64,000 bases of DNA from Skeletonema tropicum (taxonomy: Eukaryota; Bacillariophyta; Thalassiosirophyceae; Thalassiosirales; Thalassiosiraceae): the NCBI GenBank assembly GCA_037178625.1, contig CM074137.1:930001-994000 (forward strand). Reading direction: 5' to 3'. The notes beneath the pieces are model-generated. The model ran no database searches. It saw only the letters and a program-made list of their open reading frames with translations, and was not told the origin of the DNA. Of this stretch, positions 31,511-42,363 are shown in pieces. Numbering within the stretch: the stretch's first letter is position 1; every line of letters starts with the position of its first letter. A program made the translations under genes and the position numbers.

Positions 31511-32072
31511 CAGTCATGCACATTTGATAAATATATACCTCTATGATACTCGGCTTATCCGATCGTATATGTATCATTATCTAAGAGGCAACGACGGCAA
31601 TTCTCAGTTGGTTGATCGAAAATCTATCTAATACTAAACCTGACGCGCGTGTGCGTGCGTGCGTGCGTGTGTGTATATCATGTCCGTTTGTCCGTTAGTT
31701 AGTGAGGTAGCCAAAATTTGCGGCCAAAATTGCATATCGCCTTTGCGAGGTTGTTTCTTCTCAATCTACACAAAGTGTTACGTAGGAATTAGTACCAAAA
31801 GTCAAAATTGGCGAGGCATGTGACAGCCAGTCCCAGTGTCACATTTTGAGGTGTATGTAACACGAAGCGGATTGATTGAGTTTGGAGTGTCACAATCAGG
31901 GGGTTGAGTTTGGGAGTGTCACAACACCTCAACACGAAGCGGATTGATTGAGTTTGGAGTGTCACAATCAGGGGGTTGAGTTTGGGAGTGTCACAAATAA
32001 TTATTATCACAGTGCACAATCGTACTTAGAGAAGTAGTGGATGCAGGTGCCCAGTAGAAGCGCTCTTCACAT
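31511..32072. repeat. Simple and tandem repeats between two mobile regions
   Basis: It contains a (TGCG)n/(TG)n tract at 31643-31676, the motif TTACGTAGGAATTAGTACC at 31780-31798, and a 73-bp-period tandem duplication (31859-31924 and 31932-31997) of GAAGCGGATTGATTGAGTTT followed by two GTGTCACAA units. No gene is seen. Confidence 0.75.
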
Positions 32073-33330
32073 ATTATATTATAGACACAGGGCCAGATCA
32101 TGTGTCCAGCGCATCCGCGTTGGCTTTGCAGGGTGTTTGCTGCACATCAAAGTCAAGTATGAGAGCAGAGAAGAAAAGGATTCAGATTTAATAGCATTAT
32201 ATCGCGTTCATGTGATGCAACAACCTCAAGAACGAAGAAGCTGTGTGTTGTGAGCCGAATGAAGTCAACAATCCTGGAAGATGCGCGTCCAACGTTGGTC
32301 GTGGATTTGTTCCATCAAGGAGTGAAGAAGAGTTTCCAAATTAGCACTACTGAAATTGCATAATTGATTTTTTGAAATTTAGATTATTTTTTGAAATGGT
32401 GATAAATGGTGATAATTGGTAATAATGGAAATAATGGTTGTAATTACGGTACCAATAGGGAGAAATGGTTGTAACCATTACGACCATGGTTACAACCATG
32501 GTCGTAATGGTTACAACCATGGTCATAATGGTTACAACCATGGTCGTAATGGTTGAAATGGTGGTAACAATCCACTGTTCTTTTTTCGCCATCACCCCTC
32601 TCGTTATTAGCACTTCGTCCAACAGTTTTCTTTAACTTTAAGCGCTCAATCAAATCATGCTTCTGACCAGACACAGGCAAGTTGTTCTGCCGTAAGAGAG
32701 ACTGCAGCTGTTTGAGAGTCTTCCCCTCCAAAGCCGAACAAGACATTTCTGAAAGTTTGTACCGCGCTCGGCCCCGGCGAAAGATAAATATGCCGGAAGG
32801 AGAGGTAGAGATGAGGTTCAGAGACTCTTTGTGATGAATTGCTTCACTCTAGTTGGTAGTGATTGTGTTTTGTCTGCCATAAAAACGCGATGGTAGTAAT
32901 GGTTGGTGTGAATGGTCATAAGGTTGGTACCTCGGTTGGTACCAAAGGTAGAGTGGTCAGAATGGTAGAAATGGTTTTGGTACCAATGGTTGCAATTGGT
33001 AGTATTGGTCAAAATGGTCATTATGTTGGTGCCAATTGGTAGAAATTAAATAATACGTTTTATCAAAATAATAATAAAAATCTATTGTTTTTACGCAACC
33101 CTAAGTTTCTTTTAGAATGAAGTCCTTATGATTCTTATTCTCTTGGAAGCGGTAGAAGCGCAACTTCCTGGATCACCCAAAATCCCGTCCCGTCCGTCTC
33201 CCGGTTGGGATGACCTGGCTTTGGAGCAAAGAATTTCGGGCACTTGCGTCTTGTGTCGCGCTCTTTTTGCTTCGCCAAAAATCTCTAAAAATGATGGCAA
33301 GATCTTTTGAAAGATTCTTGTGCACAAAAA
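32073..33330. repeat. Dispersed repeat module A (copy 2) joined to module C (copy 2)
   Basis: 32073-33224 is almost identical to 897-2056; 33222-33330 is almost identical to 5848-5955. The modules meet at a shared TTGG. Confidence 0.9.
32444..32746 (-). CDS. Short SAP-domain protein, second copy
   Basis: It is identical in all 100 residues to the ORF at 1268-1570: a SAP motif at residues 5-40 followed by NHYDHGC repeats. The identical upstream sequence includes the same 5' region. Identity at this level could reflect a very recent copy rather than selection, so it says little about function. Confidence 0.5.
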   Translation of the reverse strand: MSCSALEGKTLKQLQSLLRQNNLPVSGQKHDLIERLKLKKTVGRSANNERGDGEKRTVDCYHHFNHYDHGCNHYDHGCNHYDHGCNHGRNGYNHFSLLVP

Positions 33331-33912
33331 TAGCAGAAATGGATCAGCATTTGCTTTTACTCGTTCCATAAGAAACAAAACGCCTTCTTCCTCTTCATCG
33401 ATTTTTGGTGCTTGTCTACGTCTACGGAATAATCATGTGCACGTATACTTCAGCCGTTCTTGACCCTGCCGCCTCTCTTTTCTGATTGGCAGTTTCGTTC
33501 GTTTCACATACATATCGTTTTGCGCCAAGGCATGCCATCAACGTAAAATATTAGTCCTCGCTGGATCAAGCAGCAGCGGTACGCATCAGTAAGCCATACA
33601 GTCACCTATTACTACTTTCTGGGCTGTGTCAACCACTCCATGTCGGAGGAGATACAACCCAAACACATCTCTAGAGTGATGAGTGATGGCGGGTTTGTTG
33701 TGGGGCCACAAACCATAAATAAAGTCACAAACCACATTAACCAGTATCAAAATCACCCAAGCCATGTCAGTTTTGGCCATAGTAGACACCAATAACAATG
33801 ATAATCACGAGTCATAACACTTCGTGATACTTACATTTTAGCTAAGTGATAGGATAGAATAGATTATTTATTATTTTTCATCTTGCACCATCATACTTTT
33901 TGTTCGAACTAA
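33331..33912. other. Intergenic region with no recognised feature
   Basis: No gene or clear repeat is seen between module C and the foldback element. Confidence 0.5.
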
Positions 33913-34707
33913 GTTCGAACCAAGGGTAAATAAGCAGGGTTGGCGTCGTTTTGTGAAATTTCAAAATCAATTTACCATCTCGTCGGTTAACCGGTATTCG
34001 AATTTAGCGACTCTTCACAAGTTCCGATGTATCAATCCTATGATCCGCAGTGATCCAGAAACGGCATCGAAGTTACCTAAGTAGTATTGTCATTACGACT
34101 TTGAGATCCCTATAATTGAGTCTCGCTTGCCTTCATTGAGTCTCGGTTGCCCGCCCGATCTCCGTCATTGAAAGCTCAAATTTAACACTCTGTGCCAGCA
34201 CATGGTCGACGTTGCCGCCGCTGAAATAGACCAAGTTAATAACCGTAATATCGGCCGATCGGTGGCTGATCGTTACTATGGATTATTATGTTGATGTTAT
34301 CGTGCTTGGATTCAGCAGATACGCTCCTTGGGACGTTCAATAAGCACTGTTCAGTGGGCGGCGCTCGCCGGACGTCACCGTCTAATATTGCCTCCATGCT
34401 GCCTTCTCTCAGGGGATTTGGCAGCGGCGAGGGCTTCAACACCAACATAATAATCCATAGTAACCGTCAGCCACCAATCATCCCATAATATGGCTATTAA
34501 CTTGGTCTAATTCAACGGCGGCAACGGTGACCATGGTTGCCGTGCCTTGAGCGGCATGGTCAGTGCTGATCATCCTGTTCGGACCGGCATTGACTTTCGC
34601 ATTCCAGTTTGCCGACGAGACGGTAACGGTACTCCGCATTTATTATTAGGTAAAATTTTGGCGGGAACCGTCGTCGCCAACCCTGCTTATTTACCCTTGG
34701 TTCGAAC
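33913..34707. mobile_element. Foldback element with 33-bp perfect TIRs, copy 2
   Basis: The ends GTTCGAACCAAGGGTAAATA... (33913-33945) and the exact complement (34675-34707) enclose 795 bp. Inside, a second imperfect inverted repeat of about 100 bp (34201-34298 and 34438-34536) corresponds to the arms of the copy at 5126-5745. The central loop, which includes GGCGCTCGCCGGACGTCACC, is also conserved. No coding capacity is evident. No target duplication is clear. Confidence 0.85.
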
Positions 34708-34935
34708 CGTCGCACTTTTGTGTGACCAGATTTATTTCCAACCGAGTTTAGATTTACCTGGCCATCGTCCGATCAATCTATGTATTGTGTTCCGACCGCG
34801 CCGACCGCACAAAAATTTTTTTTTCCCATAAAACGAGACGTGCTACCATATTACCACTACACATGGTTGAGTGTCGCTGCTAACACTGCCGCCACTGTCT
34901 ACCAACCAAGCAAACGAAATCAAATCAAGACAAAG

Positions 34936-35621
34936 ATGAGCAGCGAAGGCAACGCCGTGGCCATCCCAGCCCCAATCGACCTCACCGAACTCGCCACCCG
35001 CATCAGCACACTCGGTGAAACCATCAAATCACTCAAATCCTCAGCATCCCCCGACAAAGATGAAATTGGCAAGACCGTCACTGCACTATTGGATGCCAAG
35101 CGTACCTATGCCAAGAATAATGGTGGGATTGGTGTGGATGGGAAGAAGTGGGAGGAGCCAATGAGTAAGAGTGAGAAGAAGAAGGCGGAAAAGGCTGCCA
35201 AGGCGAAAGCTGCTGCTGAGGCCAAGGCTGCAGCTGGTGAAAAGGCAGCAGCTGCACCGAGTAAAAAGGCTGCTGCCAAGGAGGCAAAGAAGGCTGCGAA
35301 AAAGGAGGCCAAGAAGAATTTCAAACAAGGTGGTGATGGTGGAGGAGCTGCAACTTCAGCTACCACTCCCGCTGCTGCAGCTGCCAAAAAATCATCTGCT
35401 CCAGTTCGACCCATGATGACAATATCCAAACTATCACCAAATCAACTAGCATTCAACCCCAACGTTACCCTCGCCGAACGCCCAGTGGTCGCATTAACCG
35501 TCGCCATATTGACCAATACCATTGTTGATTATGAATTGGTGTCAGATCATACACGTTCGGGATGTGCCTTGGGATTGCAAAAGGGAGGAGAGGTTAGTGG
35601 TGACTTGGCCATTGCGAGATT
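34936..35621 (+). CDS. WHEP-domain protein, probable aminoacyl-tRNA synthetase (cut by gap)
   Basis: The first 228 residues are visible before the run of N. Residues about 18-62 (ISTLGETIKSLKSS, then DEIGKTVTALLDAKRTYAKN) match the WHEP helix-turn-helix found at the ends of several eukaryotic tRNA synthetases. A Lys/Ala-rich linker follows at about 80-140, then ISKLSPNQLAFNPNVTLAER and AILTNTIVDYELVSD, which may begin a GST-like or catalytic region. WHEP domains occur in Glu-Pro, Gly, His, Met and Trp enzymes, so the amino acid cannot be assigned; Glu is a weak preference. The ATG at 34936 is chosen over the longer open frame from 34780 because the latter starts in non-coding-like sequence. 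Confidence 0.6.
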
Positions 35622-36121
35622 NNNNNNNNNNNNNNNNNNNNNNNNNNNNNNNNNNNNNNNNNNNNNNNNNNNNNNNNNNNNNNNNNNNNNNNNNNNNNNN
35701 NNNNNNNNNNNNNNNNNNNNNNNNNNNNNNNNNNNNNNNNNNNNNNNNNNNNNNNNNNNNNNNNNNNNNNNNNNNNNNNNNNNNNNNNNNNNNNNNNNNN
35801 NNNNNNNNNNNNNNNNNNNNNNNNNNNNNNNNNNNNNNNNNNNNNNNNNNNNNNNNNNNNNNNNNNNNNNNNNNNNNNNNNNNNNNNNNNNNNNNNNNNN
35901 NNNNNNNNNNNNNNNNNNNNNNNNNNNNNNNNNNNNNNNNNNNNNNNNNNNNNNNNNNNNNNNNNNNNNNNNNNNNNNNNNNNNNNNNNNNNNNNNNNNN
36001 NNNNNNNNNNNNNNNNNNNNNNNNNNNNNNNNNNNNNNNNNNNNNNNNNNNNNNNNNNNNNNNNNNNNNNNNNNNNNNNNNNNNNNNNNNNNNNNNNNNN
36101 NNNNNNNNNNNNNNNNNNNNN
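35622..36121. other. Assembly gap of 500 N
   Basis: Exactly 500 undetermined bases, which is a common placeholder length. Two convergent genes run into it, and the missing parts of both would need more than 500 bp, so the true distance is probably longer. Confidence 0.99.
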
Positions 36122-38342
36122 CAGATGATGAATTTGATCTCTCGTCCTCAGTCAATGGCTCAGGTTCAGTATCAGTCGAAGGACCACTCAAAACATCAGT
36201 TGAGAGATCCGTCAAAGGAGTGATCAACCTGCCATTTTTCCACGTCCCATGAAACCTTTGACTGCTAGTTCCCATTATTAGCAATTCTCCTCTACCATGT
36301 GGTTGCAGATCTGCATTTATCGGACCTGTATAGTGACCACTGATCTGCTCTTCGCCTATCTGATCACCATCCTTATCAATCCACCACGGTAAGTTCTCAA
36401 CACTAGTCGCATTTTCATCCGTGGAGAGTGGAGAAATATTCAGTGGAGACATGTTTAGTGGAGGAGGTTCTAACCCTGTATCTTCGCTTTGGTTTCTATT
36501 TGGTGTGCTGATAACGATCTCTGGGTATTTATCAAGCGGTTCCATTTCACCAATACTTGACAATGTTTCCGGTTTGCTCGTGATAGCGATGGCTGGTTCA
36601 TTTGGAGGTGTAGTTTTCCGCGCTGATGTAGTAGGTGTTGTCTCAACGTCACCTTCTGCATTGGGATTTGTCTGATCAGACTTCTTATCCTTTCGATTAC
36701 GCTTCTTCCTTTTGTAGGAAGTGAGATATCCCTTCAGTTTTGCACGAGTTGCGGCGAAGATGCTAGAATTAGCGCTGCTCGCTCCGCTGACGTGACTGGA
36801 TCTACTGGAAGCATTACTACCGACGTTGCTGGATCTATCACTCTTTGCTCCTCGTGACACTTTGGATGCACTAGAGACTGCACTGACTGCTCCGCGGGAC
36901 ACTTTGGATGGACTTTTGCTAGAGACTCCACTGACCCCACTAGAGACACCGCTGATTCCACTAGAGACTCCGCTTACGCCACTGGAGACACCACTCACGC
37001 CGCTGGATATTCCACTAATGCTACTCGTATCATCGCCGGATTCGAAGGCCTTATTGTTCTTCATTTCACGCTTGTGCATGATTTCTTTCAAACGAGCTTT
37101 ATGCTCGTCTGCAGATTGAGGGATATTTACAGAGGTAGGGGTGTCGCTGCTGACAGACTTCAATGCATTGTTGCTGGTGAACTGTTTGTCAACCGCATAA
37201 TTTGCAGCTTTTGAAGACTTCCTGGTATTGCTGCTAGCTCCACTGACGGTACTGCCTGCTCCATCACGACGAGGCGTTTTCATCTCGTACTTGCTTTCTC
37301 GTTTCTTCACGTCAACCGACTTGTTATCAATGGGTCTAGAATAAACCTTCTCAGTTTGAATCTTGGTCCATTTCTCTAAGGATTCTTTTGAAGGACTTTT
37401 CTCTAAGGCGGCGTTTGAAGAACTTGTTTCATCTCTTCTTGGAGTACTGTTCTTCTTTTTATCAGTTGAAATCTTCTTCTTCTTTTTCGTATCGAGATTC
37501 ACTTCATCATTATCAAATGACGCAGCTTTCAAATATCCAGAGTAAGGACTGTCCCCCTCCTTTCTAATGCTCTCGTAAGTATCAGTACTAGCTCCACTGA
37601 TTATGCTACCAGACGAATCACCATGTTGAGATTGCTTCTTCCTCCTCCTCTCCTTTCGCTTCTGCCTCTCCTCACGCTTATTTATGAGTGCTGTGATGCG
37701 AGCACGATGCTCTTCTGCAGTTTGAGGAAATGATGCATCATTACTTTGCTGCGTAGTTTCTTTTGCAGCACTTCTCCTTTGTTGTGTGCGCTTGAGAGTA
37801 GATGAGGAAGGCCCAGCTACATCTGAAGCAGGTCTTCGTATCCGATCGGAAGTCATAGCATCCGCTATCATTGTATTATCACATCCTGGATCAGAGACGA
37901 CTTCGTCACCTCCCTCTGCTGATAAGATAGACGACGATCTTTTTCTGCTTATGTGAGCGGGGGAAATCACAGCCAATTCACCACTACTGTCGCCCAGAGT
38001 GTGAGTCTCCCTACTTTCCTCTTCACTTGAACCTGCTTCCATGTCCCATACGATTTTTACTGGTTTATCCACCTCCTCAGGCTGTGGATCAGTATGTGGA
38101 AAAAGATTACGTGCTATTCGTGGTTTCACATGTCGAGGGGGGCTAGAAAAAGTAGCTGATGGTACACTTGTATTGCTGTTGGGGCTGTCATCATTACTAA
38201 TGCGATCCGATTTATCAGCTGGTGTCCGTCCTGTTGATGAAGTGTAGCCAGACCGAGCCGACAGCAATGCTGTTGCAGGAGTCCCAGGCGGATCACTGGC
38301 CTTGCCGGACCTCTCCTCTTTCGGAGGCGTCCTGAACAGCAT
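36122..38342 (-). CDS. Disordered MORN-motif family protein, paralogue 1 (3' end in gap)
   Basis: About 740 residues are visible before the gap. The chain is Ser/Lys/Glu-rich with short conserved islands shared with the genes at 39981-41864 and 42364-44723: a DPPGTP start motif, two EEHRARI/DEHKARLKEI-NKRE basic helices (about residues 210 and 412), SSIFAATRAKLKGYL near residue 530, and a MORN-like unit HYTGPINADLQPHGRGELL...FHGTWKNGRL near residue 680. Between them lies a tandem SGVSGVS repeat (37020-36900). The C-terminal domain present in the two paralogues should lie in the gap. I do not recognise the family. It diverges from the silaffin-like gene with a 269-bp spacer. Confidence 0.75.
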
Positions 38343-38611
38343 CGTGAAAGCAATGTTATTCTTTCAAAAATTGCACGTTATCGCTGCGCCCACGGTATCT
38401 TCATGCAGACGGTTGCGTCAATTATCAACTACTTATCGGGAGCCCATCAGTGTCTGGATGGTTGCCCGCTACCAAACTGAAAAGCCCAACCCCAACAATT
38501 TCGTCGGAGTACAGTACTAATTACTCGTGAATATGGACAAAAGGGCCAAGGGCCAAATAAGGTCAAAAAGTGAAACTTGTGGGCACACACCAGCCTGCAT
38601 CTTTCTAACAA

Positions 38612-39745
38612 GTGAGAAGTTCTTTAGATATGTACTATTCCTATCAACGTAGTATCATCAAAATTGTTTTTCGCGCCCTGGCCTCTTTTCGCATTTCATG
38701 TGAAGTCCCATTTGTTGCGAAGCGAACCCCAATTATGGCTAAAGCCCTTGTTGAGATGAGAGCCAAGAAGGAGCCAAGACCAAACTTCGGCTATGATTTT
38801 GTCTCTGCACTCGAACGGAACTGGTGTCAACCAACACCCCAAATAGCTAGCGAGCCACGAGTAAGTAGAAGTAGAAACCAATTAGAACAACAGCTTGCAA
38901 CGAAAAGTATACAACCGGCGACAATGGCTAAATCTACTAAGGCTTACCGCCTATTCCCGAAATCTCGCAAGTCCAAATCCGGCAAGTCCAAGTCAGGAAA
39001 GGCGACGGCTAATCAACAGCACTACGGCAGTTTTAGCTTCAGCTACGGGCACTACGGCAGTTTTAGCTTCAGCTACAGTACCTCGGATGTTAGTGACAAA
39101 TCCGGGAAGTCGACGGCTAGTTATCATTATCAGCACTACGGCAGTTTTAGCTTGAGCTACATCACCTCGGAAGTCACTGATGACCCCACATTTCCTGCCA
39201 TCGAGGATTTAACTACTACACCAACTACTAGCGCAGGCAGTTTTAGCTTCAGCTACAGCACCTCGGATGTCACTGACGACCCCACAATTACTGCCATCGA
39301 AGATTTAACTACTGCACCAACTACTGTCGCAACAGAGGCTTTACTCCCGATTGTGGAGTCTACTGCATCGACGCCATCGGCTACTGCTGCTGCTGAGGTT
39401 GAAGGAATAGTGACATCGACTACAGCTACAGCTATGTCTACATCTACACCTACAGTATCCACCGACCCTGGTGGCGACACAATTCCAACCATCCTCACAA
39501 TTGACGATTTCTTGCCACCTACTACTTACGGCAATATGTCAGCAGCTGATTCCACTTCATTGGAAGGGGATGATACATTGCAAGGAAATAAAACTGCAGC
39601 TGAACTATCATCTCCCGAAATCGAAAAAGGATGGAATAAAACGGCTGGAGCTGTAGGCATCTCCATTAGTGTGTTGGTTCTTTTTTCTGTAGCTGTAGCC
39701 GCATACTTGAAATTTTCTAAAAGGCGTCAAGTTCAACTTCCTTGA
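38612..39745 (+). CDS. Silaffin-like Ser/Lys/Tyr repeat protein with C-terminal membrane helix
   Basis: The frame from 38612 gives 377 residues. Residues about 115-132 are a Lys-rich block (KSRKSKSGKSKSGKA); then five HYGSFSFSY or GSFSFSY aromatic/Ser repeats occur at about 137-220, mixed with further Ser-Gly-Lys motifs. A Thr/Ser-rich stalk follows, then one membrane helix near the end (VGISISVLVLFSVAVAAYL) and a short basic tail. Lys-x-x-Lys and Ser-rich composition is characteristic of diatom silaffins and related silica-matrix proteins, in which Lys is converted to polyamines and Ser is phosphorylated. No signal peptide is visible at 38612 or at the internal ATGs (38738, 38924), so an upstream exon or a different topology is possible. 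Function is inferred from composition only. Confidence 0.55.
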   Translation: MRSSLDMYYSYQRSIIKIVFRALASFRISCEVPFVAKRTPIMAKALVEMRAKKEPRPNFGYDFVSALERNWCQPTPQIASEPRVSRSRNQLEQQLATKSIQPATMAKSTKAYRLFPKSRKSKSGKSKSGKATANQQHYGSFSFSYGHYGSFSFSYSTSDVSDKSGKSTASYHYQHYGSFSLSYITSEVTDDPTFPAIEDLTTTPTTSAGSFSFSYSTSDVTDDPTITAIEDLTTAPTTVATEALLPIVESTASTPSATAAAEVEGIVTSTTATAMSTSTPTVSTDPGGDTIPTILTIDDFLPPTTYGNMSAADSTSLEGDDTLQGNKTAAELSSPEIEKGWNKTAGAVGISISVLVLFSVAVAAYLKFSKRRQVQLP

Positions 39746-39980
39746 AGAGCTTCAGTCGTGGCGTTGGCAAGAATGAGCAATCCACATCAAGAGTCGAAGT
39801 CAATATGTATACTGATTTGAGGAGTGGCAGTTCTAGCAAGAGTGTTGATTGAAGTGTTCAAAATAAGTGTAGTTTCTGTGAAAGTAAAATTGAATTATAT
39901 GCGTGTATGTGCTTAAGTGGGTAACATCTTCATATATACATTTGTACTCTTCAAAGCGGTCATGGGCAATCAGAATAGAG

Positions 39981-41864
39981 TTATTCTGCCGAGTTCGGAA
40001 CAGAGTTAAGGTGCAATCTGCGAACAAACTTGGCCCAGGCATCTTTCGGAATGATCTTGGTACCTCCATTACTATCTATCGCAAACAACATACTATCTTG
40101 CATCTCATAGCGAGGGTCCACTTCCCACACACTTGTCCAGTGGCAGTATTTGAGACGTCTCTTCATAATATCGACAGGTTGATGCGCCCGTTCAATCAAG
40201 ACAGCATACGTCCAGACTCCAGACGATCTCTTGATAAATGCGCCGTCCCACTTCTTCAAGAGACTGGCAGATTCACTAGCTTCTATTCTTGAGTGGCGAA
40301 TGATCATATCTTGTGGACTTCGACATGCATCACCTATTTTGTAACCCACAGGAGGCTTGGATTCGGGCTTGGGCTTGGGCTTACGAGACCTCTTGTTTAG
40401 CTTGACAAGAGGGACATTTTCTTCAGATGTTGGAGCATCTTTCGGTATTCGATGATTCGGAATTTGGCGGTTCTTGTTTGCAGCAAACTTTGTGCTTGTA
40501 AGAGGTTCATCCCTTCTTCGTTCCTGATATGAGTCATGGTGAGTTATTGGTTCTTTTTCGACGGTCAAAGGACTGACCAATTTTCCATCCTTCCATGTAC
40601 CGTGAAACGTGCGTGAGCTATGTGCTATGACGACTAGCTTGCCTTTGCCATGAGGTTGAAGGAAATCATTAACCGGACCAGAATATTTCCCTTTGAGCTG
40701 ACCTTTATTCCAAGGCAAATTAGTGACTTTTGTCGTAAAGTCTCTCTCTGGAAAAAGATTGATGCTTGGCAGATAAGGCTTAGCTGAGGAAGATGGTACT
40801 ATGGAAGATGGCGACGACTTGTCTTCATCACTTGCTCCTGGGGTCATTGGAGAAACTGGTGAAAATATTTCATCAGAGATGTATTGACAGCTACTACTTG
40901 TTGGTGTGTACAGTATCTTGGAAGAATCTTCATGAGATGAATCTACTTTCGATTCTTGGATACTTAACAGCGCACTTGGAGACAATTCCTCCTGAGACTC
41001 CTGAGACTGCTCAGGCCTTTTCGTCGATTTCAAAGCAGGTGAGAGTATAGATGCTGTGTCTGTAGTGGGCCCTTTCTGCTCTTCTTTGTTCTTGTTCTTC
41101 CTACGGGAGAGATATCCTTTCAGCTTGCCACGAGATGCTGCAAACATGCTTGACTTGTTGCTTCCTCTGCTAACATCACTTTCCCTATCAACGTCATTAT
41201 TAGTAGGACACTTCTGATCGACTATTACATCATTCCGAAGGTCTTGTTGGATTGCTGACGCTTTACTATCAATACTCTCTCTGCTAACATTATTAGAAAC
41301 ATGGCCTTCGCGCTTCGCACTTGTCTTTTTATTCTTTCTCATCTTCATCTCACGTTTATTATACATCATCTCTTGACGAGCAGCTTGCTCGTCTGTAGAT
41401 CGAGAGATGTCAATGGCAGATCCTTCATTACCACCGCCGCCAACGTGTGATTTGTGTGATTTATTATGCCGTTTATAAGTTGGGTTTCTGGGAAACTTAG
41501 ATGTGCAAGACGACGAATCCTTTTCATCGTTCACTTTGTAAATCACTGCTCCAAAATTGCTGCTACTCTCCGTGATAGCAGATATGTCATCGTCTCCTAG
41601 TTTCCATGAGCTTACTTTTCTGTGCTTGCCTTTCCTCTTCGCCACTGGTAGCGGAGGTCTTGACGCCGCAGCCGCGAGGAGCTCGAAATTAGTTGGCAAG
41701 TCATTACCCTCCCGTGTCTTGTTGGACGACACAGATGCTGGATTGCCTCCACAGCCATGTGATGACCGGCGGATATCTGGCGGCGATAGGCCCAGCGGTG
41801 ATGATGGTGACGACGGTGGCGTCACCTTCTTGGTAGCTCTAGCTGATGAGACTACGAGGCTCAT
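39981..41864 (-). CDS. Disordered MORN-motif family protein, paralogue 2 (intact)
   Basis: An uninterrupted 627-residue ORF and the best reference for this family. Islands in order: a basic helix with STDEQAARQEMMYNKRE at about 135, SSMFAASRGKLKGYL at about 235, LPWNKGQLKGKYSGPVND at about 382 followed by LQPHGKGKLVVI and FHGTWKDGKLVSPL (a MORN-like unit), a basic linker, and a C-terminal domain of about 130 residues from GYKIGDACRSPQDMI to the end. That domain contains LLKKWDGAFIKRSSGVWTYA, HWTSVWEVDPRYEMQDSMLF and TKIIPKDAWAKFVRR and is the most conserved part. No membrane segment or signal peptide is seen, so an intracellular location is likely. It is unknown to me. It diverges from paralogue 3. 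Confidence 0.8.
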   Translation of the reverse strand: MSLVVSSARATKKVTPPSSPSSPLGLSPPDIRRSSHGCGGNPASVSSNKTREGNDLPTNFELLAAAASRPPLPVAKRKGKHRKVSSWKLGDDDISAITESSSNFGAVIYKVNDEKDSSSCTSKFPRNPTYKRHNKSHKSHVGGGGNEGSAIDISRSTDEQAARQEMMYNKREMKMRKNKKTSAKREGHVSNNVSRESIDSKASAIQQDLRNDVIVDQKCPTNNDVDRESDVSRGSNKSSMFAASRGKLKGYLSRRKNKNKEEQKGPTTDTASILSPALKSTKRPEQSQESQEELSPSALLSIQESKVDSSHEDSSKILYTPTSSSCQYISDEIFSPVSPMTPGASDEDKSSPSSIVPSSSAKPYLPSINLFPERDFTTKVTNLPWNKGQLKGKYSGPVNDFLQPHGKGKLVVIAHSSRTFHGTWKDGKLVSPLTVEKEPITHHDSYQERRRDEPLTSTKFAANKNRQIPNHRIPKDAPTSEENVPLVKLNKRSRKPKPKPESKPPVGYKIGDACRSPQDMIIRHSRIEASESASLLKKWDGAFIKRSSGVWTYAVLIERAHQPVDIMKRRLKYCHWTSVWEVDPRYEMQDSMLFAIDSNGGTKIIPKDAWAKFVRRLHLNSVPNSAE

Positions 41865-42363
41865 GACAACACCATTGCAACTAAATCTCTACCGATAAAT
41901 CGTTAGTGGAGTTTACACTACACACATGGCGAGGCACTATCTTATAAGATTGAAGTGCTTCTTTCCTTTTGGGAGAAAGCAAGCGTTACAAGGGTGGCTA
42001 TAAGTGCAGTGAAAAAGGTGCGGAAGGAAGCAATTTTTTCAATTTCCCGCGAAGGACGCGCTCAAAAGAGACCTTTCTCGTAATTCAAATCTTTCAAATG
42101 ATTTCAAATGGTTTTAAATTTGTACGTAGGAATAAGTACTTTACCTAAGATGTGACACACATGTGTCGGAATCTTTTTGGACACACATGACACACGCATG
42201 AGCTGTCCAACTTTTCTTTCGCGAGAGGGCCAAGGCCAAGGGTCAATGCTACCGAGTAACTCAGCCTATCAGCAGTGACTCCACAATAGACAAGAAGGCA
42301 TGCATCAGCCCATTACGATGTCTCTACGATGATGTGCGAAGCCTAAGTCATCCTACTGTAACG
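41865..42363. promoter_or_regulatory. Divergent promoter region between paralogues 2 and 3
   Basis: About 500 bp between the two start codons. It holds the motif TTGTACGTAGGAATAAGTAC at 42119-42138 and a GTGACACACATGTGTCGG palindrome near 42161, both candidate regulatory or mobile sequences. No gene is seen. Confidence 0.35.

Noticed and set aside
31643..31676. CRISPR-like or regulatory array
   Set aside because: It is a simple (TGCG)n/(TG)n microsatellite with no spacers.
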